This document shows, piece after piece, positions 14,490 to 26,074 of a DNA stretch of 64,000 bases. The stretch lies in NCBI GenBank assembly GCA_947095535.1, contig OX352774.1, forward strand, positions 208,122,965 to 208,186,964. Direction: 5' to 3'. Positions within the stretch are counted from its first letter, which is position 1, and each line of letters starts with the position of its first letter. The position numbers were made by a program, and so were the translations under genes. Under the pieces are notes generated by a model. It was given only the letters and a program-made list of their open reading frames with translations. It had not been told where the DNA came from and did not search any database. The stretch is from Poecilobothrus nobilitatus (Eukaryota > Arthropoda > Insecta > Diptera > Dolichopodidae).

Positions 14490-15150
14490 TTTTTGCAATT
14501 TTGAGGAGCTGTAAGTACCCTATATAACTAAGAAAAACCGTTAACACACATACAAATATATTACAGAAGCTTTAATTTTTTGTCTTGCCGAAGAAAAATT
14601 TTTACATGTGTCCGAAAATAGTAAATATTAAATTTTTGAACCCTAATAGCCCTTAAACAGTGGGTGGTCCAAAAAAAAATTCTGCGGTAACTTATACTAC
14701 CTAATTCTAAAAGTTTTTTCTTCCTTCAAAATTGCAATTCCCTATCTAAAAGCGTTCCGGAGTTGTGAAGGTAGAAAAATCATACTAAATTTGGTTATCA
14801 CATAACGGTTTTAAATACTAAATTTAAAAAAAAAAAATTTTAGTTTTGATATTGGTAAAGGTAATTTATAAAGGTAAAAAAAAATTCCTGTCGAATGGCG
14901 TTTTCAAATTGAAGAAATGTTAACATGAGATATAAAAATTTAAAAATAGCATTCTTCCAAAGTTTGAGGGGCGGTAGCTCCGTAATGAACGGGGCTTCAT
15001 GAAAAACTTTTTTTTACAAATTTTTTTATGAAAGCTACGCATGATTTAAGTTTTTTTTCTCAATCTTTAACAGTGTAGAAGTTTTCTAAACAGACGGACG
15101 GACCGAGTGATTAGGTTCAGGCACATTTTTTTCAAAATTTTTTTGGAAAT
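14490..15150 (+). repeat. dispersed repeat family R1, copy 1
   Basis: The segment 14841-15030 aligns well with 37480-37680. Shared words in order include TTTTGATATTG, TTATAAAG, an ATTCCT-TCG-TGGCGTTTT block, GATGTTAA or AATGTTAA, and a TTTGA-GGGC-GTA-CTC-GTAAT block. Both end near a GACGGAC motif (15092-15103 here). The earlier part, about 14500-14530 (TTTTGAGGAGCTGTAAGTAC), resembles the later module at 14960-14990, so the family seems to contain internally repeated modules. No coding frame is preserved. I do not recognise the family; similar short modules plus GACGGAC motifs are common in fly interspersed repeats. Confidence 0.55.
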
Positions 15151-15175
15151 GTGCTAAAAAAGCACAATAATAAAT

Positions 15176-16708
15176 AAATTAAGGGTATTCCTAGAAGTAC
15201 CTACCATAATTTTTCTTTATGTGACTTTGTAATTTAGTGGATTTCTTTTTTGTTCATTTGTAAAAAGAAACTTTAATTATTTAACACTTTAACATTCTTT
15301 TAAAGTTAAATCAGAACTGCATTATTGTAAATTACGCTTTATTTACATATGCCATTTAACGGTGGCAGGCATTGTTTTTGACGTTTTTTAAAAAATCAGT
15401 TATACGAATAACGGAACTTATGTGTAACGCATACACTGAAAAATATATGTACAATTTATGAAAATGTTATGAAAAATATCACATGTTAAAATCTAATTTA
15501 AAAGTCGTCTTTAAGAGAAAAAATTAGGAGGATGCTAATTCAGGAAAATTAAAAACATAAATCTAATGTTTTTGAGTGAGTCGAGCATGATACCGAACGA
15601 TATTTGAAAAGGCTATGTAATATGTAATTTCTTTTTTTGTTAAATAGACGAATCCTGAAAAATGTTTGCATTAACTTCCTATTCATAACATTTGAAATGT
15701 ATATACTTATATACATCCAACTTAAAATTGCTCTGTATTTATTATTTTAAACTTATTAGCCTAGCAGTAAATTCATAATACCCTTTCTAAAGAATTTCAT
15801 TTTTTATATAACGTTATCAATCAAAAAACAAAAATAAAATCATCCAAATTTTATTTTTTTTTTCATATTTTCAAAGAGGCAACAAAAAACTAGAATATTT
15901 TAATTCAACTTCTAAATAAAAAAAACTAGAAAAAGCAACAAAGTAAAGTTATCTGCATATTAGCGTAAAATTATTAAAAAACAAAAAAAAAAAAGAATTA
16001 CCGTTTCACTCACATTTCACCTGTACATATATTAATAAATTTTGAATAAATAGCACAAAAAACTTTAATAATACAAAAATATTTTCTTTTTTTTTTTATT
16101 ATTAAGACACGATTCCAATTTGCGATTATTAAAAGTAATCATAAAAATAAAAAAAAATTTTTAACCGCAAAATAAAAAAATACTAATAATAAATATTTTC
16201 AATAATTCAAATAAATAGAAAAAATAAATACTTAAGTAAATAAAAAAAATAAATAAAACAAATCAAATAGAAATGAACAAGGTCTTATTATATAAGGATG
16301 ATTGGTAAAATGGTCTTGATTTTATGGTAGTATTTTACGCGACAGGTAAAAAAACATATCAACAATTTTTGTTTTTCTTTTATATTTTATTAGTCATTTC
16401 AATTTATTACGTTCAATTTATTTATATTAGATTTCAATAAGTATATATATTATATATATATATATTTTATATGTTATAAAAAAATATACAGCTATAAATA
16501 ATAATAAATACCTATACATAATATAATTTTGCGGTACAACTATTCACATTTTCAATTTCTTTACAATTCTTTCATCAAATAAAAATATTTTTTTTAACCT
16601 TTATTAATTCAGTGGGATGTCTTTTGACCAAATGATAATTTTTTTTTTTATACCAATATTTTAAATTACGATTGCGTTTATGTTTATATTTATTTATTAT
16701 TTTTTATA
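15176..16708. other. gene-free AT-rich DNA
   Basis: A/T runs and TA-rich tracts (for example 16441-16475). No coding region or repeat copy is recognised. Confidence 0.65.
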
Positions 16709-16783
16709 TCCCCCATAATCCAGATTTCCCAATGCCCATTCCCCCAATTATCCTTCCCATATCCCTATCCCCAAAACCAAACT
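16709..16783 (-). other. C-run cluster with G-quadruplex potential on the minus strand
   Basis: Seven runs of three to five C (710-714, 728-730, 735-737, 741-745, 756-758, 763-765 and 769-772, each plus 16000) occur in about 63 bases. Most are separated by 3-4 bases, with one gap of 10 and one of 13. The complementary strand therefore carries enough G-runs to form a G-quadruplex. Such a cluster is exceptional in this AT-rich window. It lies directly before the GC-rich segment at 16811-16922. Confidence 0.5.
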
Positions 16784-16810
16784 GTACATTCGTATTAAAA
16801 GTTCCATCCT

Positions 16811-16922
16811 AAAGTTTGATTTTAAAAGGGGGGTGGTTTTGGTTGGTTAAAGTGCAACACTACCTTGAGGAAGCACGTGCAGTCACCAAGAGGAGACTTT
16901 CGAGTTTTCCACCAACCCTCGT
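16811..16922. repeat. GC-rich dispersed segment R2, copy 1
   Basis: A roughly 110-bp island of near-balanced composition containing TTGGTTAAAGTG and CACCAAGAGGAGACTTTCG. Its end (GGTTGGTGGAAAACTCGAAAG on the minus strand) resembles GGTAGGTGGGAATCTTTCAAAG on the minus strand at about 23030-23050, and both have a TTGG-TAAAGTG word at the other side. The similarity is moderate, so the pair may be two diverged copies of one element. A plus-strand frame at 16816-17001 covers it, but the peptide is not recognised. Confidence 0.35.
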
Positions 16923-17718
16923 AAAAAAAAAAAAAAATTTAGAGGCATACGTGTATATATCTAATATAATTTTCAATCTTGAATTAAAAATTTTCTTTTG
17001 ACAAAAACAAAAATCAACTACACAATAATTGTTATCCTTAATTCTTATTTTATTGTGCTCTTTTAAATGTGTAGCCGACATATTTTTAATTTTCACATGA
17101 ATATACATAAGTATCTTAAGGTTGACTAGATAATTTTGATTGATTTTTTTCTAGTTACATATTCTTAATTCTGTTTTTTTTTTTTTTGCATTTTATATTT
17201 TGTAAAATTTAATTTGATTTACTGTTACCGTTACGGAAATAATATGGCAACACTTAATTATATTATATAAGCAATTACAAATACAGTAAAATTAAACGTT
17301 TTTTTTTAAATGTAAGTTCATTTTTAATAAATAGAATTTAATATGAATTTATTTTTATAATAATGAAGTTTATAATAAAGTTGTATTTAAATTTGATTTT
17401 TGAATGCATTTTGACAGCCTTTAGATTATATATTCTTTTGTATATTATCACACAAAATGTAGGAAATGTTGCATTCCATATTTCACTACATTTCGTTTCG
17501 TTAACACTTCCAATATCACTTGGTTCAATTTGCCAATTTTAGGGGTTCAAACAAATCATGATATAGAAAATCTGTCTTAAACTTATAAACTGAACTAATG
17601 AATACGTCAGTTACGTATTGTTAGTGGTAGGCAAATATAGTTCAATTTAAGTTCCTCGAAACATAAATAAAATTAAATTTTTTAAACGAATTTAGAATAC
17701 AACCAACCATATCTAAAT

Positions 17719-17913
17719 GTTTTTTTTTTTTTAATTTTTCCCCTGCCACATAAATGTGACAAGGAAAAATTGCATAACCTTATCTTTTCAGGCGGAACTG
17801 TAAATGTCGTAAGGAGGAATTATTCTTATGACGTATGTGCGATTCAAACCCACTCTTCCTGGGTGTTTATAGCGTACTTTATACGCTCTTACCCACTAGG
17901 CCACCGAGCCCCC
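17719..17913 (-). mobile_element. tRNA-derived SINE, copy 1
   Basis: Read on the minus strand, the element starts at about 17913 with GGGGGCTCGGTGG, has box A TGGCCTAGTGGGTA and a degraded box B (GGTTTGAATCG), then the conserved body with GTCATAAG/CTTACGAC arms, and ends in an A-rich tail (T run at 17719-17732 on the plus strand). Flanking TATCTAAAT occurs at 17710-17718 and 17914-17922, a 9-bp target-site duplication. SINEs of this type are transcribed by RNA polymerase III from the internal boxes and moved by a LINE reverse transcriptase. The box B changes suggest it is no longer active. A short open frame across it is a by-product of the repeat. Confidence 0.88.
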
Positions 17914-17922
17914 TATCTAAAT

Positions 17923-20900
17923 TACACCTTTTTAGTAAAAAAATGTTTAAAATACAAACATTAAGTACTTACTAAAAATAGTTTGAAAAAACTATAAAGA
18001 AAAAGAAAATAAAAATAACAAAAATAGGGTTAATCCACACAAAAAAGCAGTACATAGGTACTATCGATCCTTTTTTTTACAGGTGATAAACTGTTAAACT
18101 ACGTTTTTTGAATAGTTATTGAAATTCTATTGAAAATTATATGTACTCAAAAAAAAAAAAAAAAAAAAAAAAGAAGAGAAATATAACCACTCTATTTCTA
18201 CTGGTTTGTTAGGAGTGTATTAGAAACTTTCTATTTGATTTAATTCAACAGAAATGTCAAAGTAATAATATTTATTTATTTTTTTTTTTGAAAAAAATCA
18301 ATTATTAAAATTATTAACTATTACTACTATTGAATATATAATATATGTAAATGGATCTAATATCAAAGTCAAGTTAAATGTGATATTGATTTATTTTTAG
18401 TTTGTATTTTTGTAATTGTGGTTTTTTATTTTTCAAGTGACAAGAGCTCTACTTAAAAATATTATAATATATTATTATATTTAAATGGTTTGATTTAGAT
18501 TGCAAAATTCATTCTATTAAAATTAATGTTATAGTTATACATATACACTTCAATAATATCAATTTTTTAATATACATAATTATGTAAAGCGATTTTTTTT
18601 TTTTTTTACTTTTTCCGAAACCAAACTTATGTAACATGATTTTATAATCAGGTTGATATTTCTTAAAATTGTGTGGTTATTAAGAATAGTGTAGAAAAAA
18701 AAATAGGTTGGTTTAAAAAGATGTTTATTAGAACTTTTTTTTTTTTTAGCATTAACTAAGGGAATTAAATCATCAATTTGAAGTTCATTAATCCGTAAAA
18801 CCACTAATGAGTGACATAAGTTTTTTACAATTTGTTTTTTTTTTTTTTTTTTGTTTTCTTTGAAATATCAATTAATTTATTACAAAAAAATTATCAACAT
18901 AATTTTGTAACTAACTAATAGTATTTCTGTATATCAGAAAAAAGAAAATTAAAACCTTAGGCTTAGAGAAATTTTTATACATACGAGATTATTCTCAAAA
19001 TTCTCAAAATTTTTATTGCCTCTCATAACCTTGTTTTACCGTTAATTCTTTCTTTGGTGACCAATTTCAATGCATAATATGCATTGGGATGAGATGCTGC
19101 ACATGATGAGTTAAAAGTAAACAATAGTTTGTTTTTGATAAAAATTGATAAAAACAATTCTCTATATATGATAACGCAGCTTTCAAACATTACTTGAGAT
19201 ATAATTATTAATTGTATGCTCATAAATATATGAAATATTTCTACATTTTATACTTTTATTACTTGCAGAGTCCAATTCTTGTTGACTTAATTTTATTATA
19301 ATTCTTTAAATTTACGACTAGCTGGCATAATATAGATAAAGAAGCATCCTCTTATTTGACGAGATTTCTTTTCTTTTATAAATAAATTTAAAAAATTAAT
19401 TTTCAAAGATAATAAAAAAAAAAAATAAAAACAAAACAATTGAAAATGATAACACATTAAAAACAATTTTTACAAATATATGAAATGTAATAAATGTCTA
19501 AAACCACAAAATAATCTGTAAATTTAATAATTTAATAGCTGTTTTATTAAAAAAAAAAAAAAATATATACATATAGGTGTATCTTTTTCTTCTTTTTTTT
19601 TTTTGAACAAATGTAATATTAAAAGATATTAAATTCGCCACCACTAACGCTAATACAAACATTAAATCAAAATCCGTTATCCGTTTAAAATCCTTTTTAT
19701 TCACACCGTGCATTATATATATACTCTTATACTTAATGTAATCCTTCGTAACACGCAAATATTCATTTTATGACTTTTTCTTTTCCACTTTTCAATAATG
19801 GAAAATTCGTATTTTTACAAATTTTACTTTAAATGTGTATATATGTATATATACACATTTTCTTTTTATTTTCCTTATAAATTTTCAATTATGCGTTGTT
19901 TTTTTTCAAACGATTAACCTTTAAATATTGAAAAAAAGGTAATACTTGATAATAGTATAAAACTGAGGAGAATAAGCAAGAACAAAATTAAAAAGTAAAT
20001 AAATAAACTATACCATACACCATTATCTGTTTCTTTCCATTACTCAGTTATACATGAATTTTCTTACGGCATTTTTAACCCTTTTATTCTTTAAAACAAA
20101 TCCAAAAATATTGAACAGAAAGAAAGATGTGTTAATTTTGTTTTTCTTGTAACAAAAAAAAAAAAAAAAAAAAAAAAACAACACCAGGTGTAACTAGTGT
20201 ATCAAAAATAATAAACTACGTTTATATTATGAGAAATTAAAAGATAGACATTAAAATTTCAATTTAATTTTAATTCATACTTATTCACGAAAAAAAAAAA
20301 GTAACCTCCGAGATTTATATCTAACTAAATCTAATCTAAAACTTTTATTTCAAACTTTATAATCTAATATGACTTGTATCTTTTTTTACTTTTGGATTGT
20401 ACTATTGGATTTTACTATTTCTACATAATATATACATAGTCCTTTAAAATTTCTATAGACATTATTCATTATTGGCAGTCTCGTCGATAATCAGCTAAGT
20501 TAGATAGTCAGTAACTTAAACTTATATTTATATATACTCAGTAGTTAGTCAAAAACGTAGTTATATCAAAAAATGATCAAGATATTTAAATGTGTACAAC
20601 TTCTTTCTTTATCTAAATTTCGATGATCGAAATTCTCTAAATTCAGTTAACACATGTAAACCAGTATAATTTTTTACTTTTTTTTATTTTGGCACACTTT
20701 ATTCAATAATTCAGAAAAATAAAAACCAAAAATGTCGAATCCTTTAGCATCTGTTCACCTTTAAGATTTAACTCTTTTCGTTTTTATTATTTGCTCCATT
20801 TTTATTTTCACAACGAGAAGAAAAGAGACAAGAAAAAACAATTTTCAATATAAAAATTAAAAAAAGCAAAAAAAGGTTTTGATCAAATCATCCTTCTTTT

Positions 20901-21980
20901 TCTTTCTTTTGGCACACTTTTATTACTTTTATTGTTTTTTTTTTTGTTTGTTTTTTTTTTGTTGCAATGAAAGAACTTCTATTTCTCTTTCCCCAACTGT
21001 TTTAACCCCTACTCCAATATTTTGTATACATACATATATTACATTGTTTCACTTTTACTACCTTACTCTTTTTTTCTATTTTTAAAAACAGGAAGGGCTT
21101 GAACAGACAGAAAGAAAGAAAAAAAAAAAGTAATTCTAAAAATAAATTGGAAAAATAAAAGAAAACATTTTTTGAGGGTTAAAATTATTGTTTTTTCCTT
21201 CTGTCTCTGTCTGATTCACAGGATACAACAAAGGGACATGAAATAAATGAAAGAAATTTTTTTTTTTTTTTTTTATATATCTGCACATATTTTTATTGAT
21301 ATATCAATTGACAGATAAAAAACGTGATTTGATTTTTAAAAATATGTATAATGAAAAAATCTTTTGAAATTTGAAAGTAAATTAAATTTGAATAAAAATT
21401 TACTGTTATAATAGATATATGTTGATATTACATGTATATAAATACGTATACATATAGAAAGTAAATAAGCATTTATTAGAAATTTTATATTAAAAAAAAA
21501 AAAACAAAAAAAAAGGGGCTTAAATTCTTTTTAAAATCAATTTTTATTTTAAAAATTTAAAATTATATTTTATTATTTTTATTACATTTTTATAATATAT
21601 GATAGCTATTTACAGTTATTTTTTATAAATTTTTTTTTTTTTTTTTTGCATTTGGCATTTAAGTGACAAAATAATAAAATTTTAAAAATTTTACATTTAT
21701 TGGTTTCAATTTACTAAAGAGGGTAACTAAATATGTAAGTATGGATGTATTAAAAGGTTTTTTTATTTTTTTTTTTATTAATTTTTAAATTTATTTTATT
21801 CAATTGCGAAAATTTAAACTGAAATTGTTATTTTTAACAGGTTCTTTACGTTCATGAATTTTACATTTATTCCATTATTAAGGAAGGATCAAATGATTTT
21901 TTTGTTACGAATCATTATTTATAGATCGTCATCTCACCATTACTAAATTATTGCTATATAATTGATAAAAATTGAAATCT
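17923..21980. other. gene-free AT-rich DNA
   Basis: Includes two of the longest A runs in the window, 24 A at 18149-18172 and 25 A at 20154-20178, plus T runs of 15 or more. Short frames here are low-complexity. No gene, tRNA or repeat copy is recognised. Confidence 0.7.
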
Positions 21981-22168
21981 GGAGCGTTTCTTGACCTAGT
22001 GGGTAAGAGCGTATAAAAACGAGCGTACAAACATCGAGGGAGTGTAGGTTCGAATCCCACTCATGTCGTAAAAAAAATTCCCCTTACGACATTTACAGCC
22101 ACGCCTGAAAAGGAAAGGCTTTGTAAATTCCTTGTCACATTTATGTGGGAGAGAAATGAATTAAAAAA
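21981..22168 (+). mobile_element. tRNA-derived SINE, copy 2
   Basis: Box A region GACCTAGTGGGTAAGAGCG and intact box B GGTTCGAATCCC are present, followed by the conserved body (CTTACGACATTTACAGCCAC, TTGTCACATTTATGTGG) and an A-rich tail. The 5' head (GGAGCGTTTCTTGACC) is diverged from the other copies, and the hairpin arm after box B is eroded to GTCGTAAAAAAAATT. The flanks ATAAAAATTGAAATCT and ATAAAATATTGACACCT may be an eroded target-site duplication, but this is less clear than in the other copies. It is probably an old insertion. Confidence 0.85.
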
Positions 22169-22849
22169 ATAAAATATTGACACCTTAGAATGTCAATTTT
22201 GTATTAAATATGATCCTAAATGGTAATTTCTAAAAATTAAAATTTATTTTTCTTTTAAGCGAAAGAGTATCCAGTAAAAACGTTACACTTATTATTCATT
22301 GTACACCACGTTACACTTATTATCATAATAAGTTCTTACTAAATATTCCTAGTTTAGTTAATACCTATTTAAAAATTTTTATATACTTATTATGTATTTA
22401 AGTAATTTATATTTTTATGATATTTTATTTCATTAATTATATTTTTTATTTAATTTATTTATATATTGAATAATTTTATAATATTTTATTGAATTTGAAA
22501 TAAATTGTTAAAAAATTAAAAAAAAAAAAATATATATATTTATAAGTAAATCTTTTTTTAATTAATTATATTTTTATTGAATATCAACAATTTAAAATAA
22601 ATTAAAATATGTATTATAAAAAAAAAAAAAATTATAATGTATTAAAATAAAATAATTAAAAACAAAACAGATAGGGTATACCAAAAGTGATGTTCCAAAA
22701 TAAATTAAACGTAGTTATTTTATATTATTACAAATTTGAAATTGAATTATATTTTACAAATATATATAATTAGGTATGTCAAATACTACCTATGTACTAA
22801 ACTCTATAATCTATATTAATGAAAATCGAGGAATCAGAACATCATATAC
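22169..22849. other. gene-free AT-rich DNA with a short direct repeat
   Basis: Only A/T-rich DNA is seen. The 16-base word ACGTTACACTTATTAT occurs twice, at 22280-22295 and 22308-22323, a 28-base spacing that looks like a small local duplication. Confidence 0.6.
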
Positions 22850-23055
22850 AGATTAAATCCCCACTCCCAATTCAATGTTTCCGTATCCATTTCATATCCT
22901 TTCCTATGCCTACGCCCTAGCCAATATACTGCGTTCACAGGTAAGGATTTCATCCCATTATATTGGCTAAAGTGGGAGGTGGATTTAGTCAGTAAGAATC
23001 TGACACTCAAGGGGGAAATTCTTGGTGTCTTTGAAAGATTCCCACCTACCTTAGA
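22850..23055. repeat. GC-richer segment, possible R2 copy 2
   Basis: This segment has far more G and C than its surroundings. Its 3' part (TTGGCTAAAGTGGGAGGTGG through GATTCCCACCTACC) resembles 16846-16922 in word order. It also has a local inverted pair, CCAATATA at about 22921 and TATATTGG at about 22960. An 80-codon minus-strand frame (22834-23076) crosses it; the peptide has no recognised domain. I treat it as a probable old repeat rather than a gene. Confidence 0.3.
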
Positions 23056-23621
23056 AAAAAATAAATAAAAAATCAAACCAAAAATACTATTCGAAACAAA
23101 TAGTATTTTTTAAGAAAAATTTACTACTTAATATACTTAATGAGATATGAGGTATGAGATATTATAAAATAATACTTAATGAGAAAAATTTACAATCTAT
23201 ATATATACTTACATATCTTTGCAATATACCACTGAATGTTTAAAGTCTATGAAATAAAATTTTATTAAAATTTATGAAAGCTAATTGACATTTCAGAAGT
23301 TATAAAAACACGTAAGTAAGAAGATATATCTTATTTATTAAAAATACTATAACAATAGATGATAAAAAGATGTGAATTATTCAAAGATGAAAAGATTAAC
23401 TATTTAAAAAAGATGAATGTGAAATGTTTGCCAAATTGTCATTTAAAGCAGGTACCTAAAAAAGAAATTCCATCAGAGTGTTGGTAATATGTGGAAGTAA
23501 TTAAGAACTTGACAAAATACAAATTTATGATGTAAGTGTTTTAGAAAAATATATAGTCTTAGTTTGAACTATTAATTTAAAAGTGACCAGAAGTGCGTAA
23601 TGTGTAAATTATACATAAAAA

Positions 23622-23946
23622 GCCATTCCAATATATGGTAGCGAGACCTGGCCAACTTCGCTAACTTCAAGTACTATATACAAAAAGCAGGCTAACGGTT
23701 ATTCATAAATAAATGTCTTAGAAATAAAGGATAGTCTTAGATATGTAGGATATTCTGGCCTAAAACAATCACGAATAGAGATTTATGGAACATGACAGGA
23801 AAACAACCAATAATGCATCAATTAAAAAAAAGAAAATAGAGGGATAGGGCACACGCTACGAAACAGGAAGGAAACATAACAAGAATAGCTCTTGAATGGA
23901 ACGTGCAAGGCTCTAAAGACAACAGCAGCTAACAGAGTTCGGTACA
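23622..23946 (+). pseudogene. decayed LINE reverse-transcriptase C-terminal region (RTE/CR1-like)
   Basis: Across two frames the translation keeps the C-terminal motifs of a widespread non-LTR endonuclease/reverse transcriptase: YGSETW (from 23634), FINKCLR (from 23702), RIFWPKTITNRDLW, NMTGKQPIMHQLKKRK, then after a TAG stop a frame-shifted remnant of the usual RWIGHTLRK block, then NITRIALEWNVQGS. At least one internal stop within each part and several frameshifts show it is dead. The motif order is the family's normal order, so the identity is well supported; the exact clade (RTE or CR1-like) is not resolved. Neither the 5' part nor a 3' tail is recognisable, so it is a short truncated insertion or an old remnant. 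Confidence 0.75.
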
Positions 23947-26040
23947 AATGTCTAGTGAAAGTGTTATATTTCAAAGAGCAGTAAGGAAAAAAAATTTTAA
24001 AATTAATTTCAATAAAAAATGTCATTTAATTTTTAGACTTACTTTTTTCAAAAAAAAATGTCTAGGAATTTCTTCCACCAATCTATATATCTTTACTATT
24101 CTGACATCCTATAACTATTATACAAATTAAAAATAATCAAAACTATAAAAAATATTATTTTTATTATTATATATAAATAAATTCCAATTGAATAAATTCA
24201 TATGAAATTTCGAACCATAAAATCCTCTTATATATTAATTTTTAATCGGATTTACAAATGTATTTATATATATATACATATTATTTAATTCGATATGTAT
24301 TATAATAATTGGAACAAGAATTTTCATAAATAACTATCAAAATATATATTTATATATATTTGTATATACTTATTTAAATAAAAAAAAAATAAATAAAATA
24401 TATTCAAATTATACATCATATTGTATGATGAATATTTTTAAGCAAATACAACTTTCAACTTCTTTCAACTAAATAATAAAAAAAAAAAACATTTCTTATA
24501 CACTTATTAAAGTTAAAGGATATTTTATTTAACTGGATATTATAAAAATATTTGTATACTTATATCCTTACAAAAATTATATTTAAATATTATGATATTA
24601 TCATTAAACTTATTTACGAAAAAAAGTAATTTTTTTTTTAAGTAATAACCGATTTAATTTTATTGTTTTCATTTAAATTTGATTATCTTCTAGTCTTTGT
24701 AATAAATTAAAATTGAGATGCAAAACAACACTACTTATACAATATTATATATATGTATATGACATATATATGTATACATTGTGCAGTGTATATATTATAT
24801 ATGGATATGTAAACACAAAAATGAATATAAATAGCAAGGATATAATATGAAGAAGGATCTACTTATATATTTAGTTAGAACATAAGAAATTGTATATAAA
24901 ATTTTTATAATTTATTAAAATTTTCAAAAAAAAAAAAAAAAAAAAAAAAACAGAAATTTAATGAGCATAAATAAAATTTTTAAAATGAATAAATAGTAAA
25001 ATTTACATTACATTAATTTTGAACGTTTTAACAAATGATTTAAAAATTTCACTTTATTTTTTATTAACAACGGAATCCATTTTTATTAAAATGATTTGTA
25101 TTTAAAAAAAAAAAAGGATACTACTTTTTTTTATTATACTATATAACTTTACTTAGAGAATCTTTAATAAATAGAAAATATTCCCATATTATTTGAAATT
25201 TATAATACCTTTCTCCATCATGAAATATTCAAAGTTTTCGTTGATTTTTTCCTCACTAAATATCAACCATTTTATTAGAAAATAACTTTTTAAGTCGGTT
25301 TATAGATATATTTCTTTTTAAATAGATAATAACTTTGATTTATTTAGTGAAAAGATCGTTTTAAATATGGAAAATGCAAAATTATTGTTAAATAAACCCA
25401 TTCATAGTCCTTTATGGATAGTCCTATATTTTTCGTTGCATAAATGTTATAAAAATTATTTTATTTTTTAACTAGGGGTCAGGAAAATTCAAAATTATAA
25501 TACTTAATTTGTGATTTATTTCAACATTTACAATCAAATCCTTAAGCCTTTTATTTTCAATTTAAGTACTTTAAAATCTTTCCCAACAAATAAATAAAAT
25601 TAACTAACTATTTCTATCAAATATCTACTGAAATATAATATTTCTACAAATTTGTATTTTGATTTTCATTAAATTTTTAAATTACTAAACTAAAATTAAA
25701 TTATATACTTAGTTATAAAATAAAAATTCATTTACCGAATCAAAATTGATTAAAACAAAAGATTTTTTATACAAATATTTTTTTCTAATTAATCAGCATA
25801 TTTATAGGCGTAAATCTATATTATTATATATATATATTGTTTTTAATTTTCCATTTACAATTTTCTCTCTATTGATTTTTTTTTCTTGTTTTTGTTTTTC
25901 ATATTTCATATATGTATTTGTTTTTTATTTTATTTTTATATAAACTTTTCTATAGTTTTATAGGTCTCTTCGGTACTTTTTTTAACATGAAAACTCTGTT
26001 ATGACAGGAAATTAAATTCAATTTTTGATTAGTCCTTTAG

Positions 26041-26074
<34 letters not shown>

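Noticed and set aside
4600..16350. Recurrent CACCTG words (E-box-like)
   Set aside because: Six-base motifs scattered over kilobases are not evidence of regulation without clustering or conservation.
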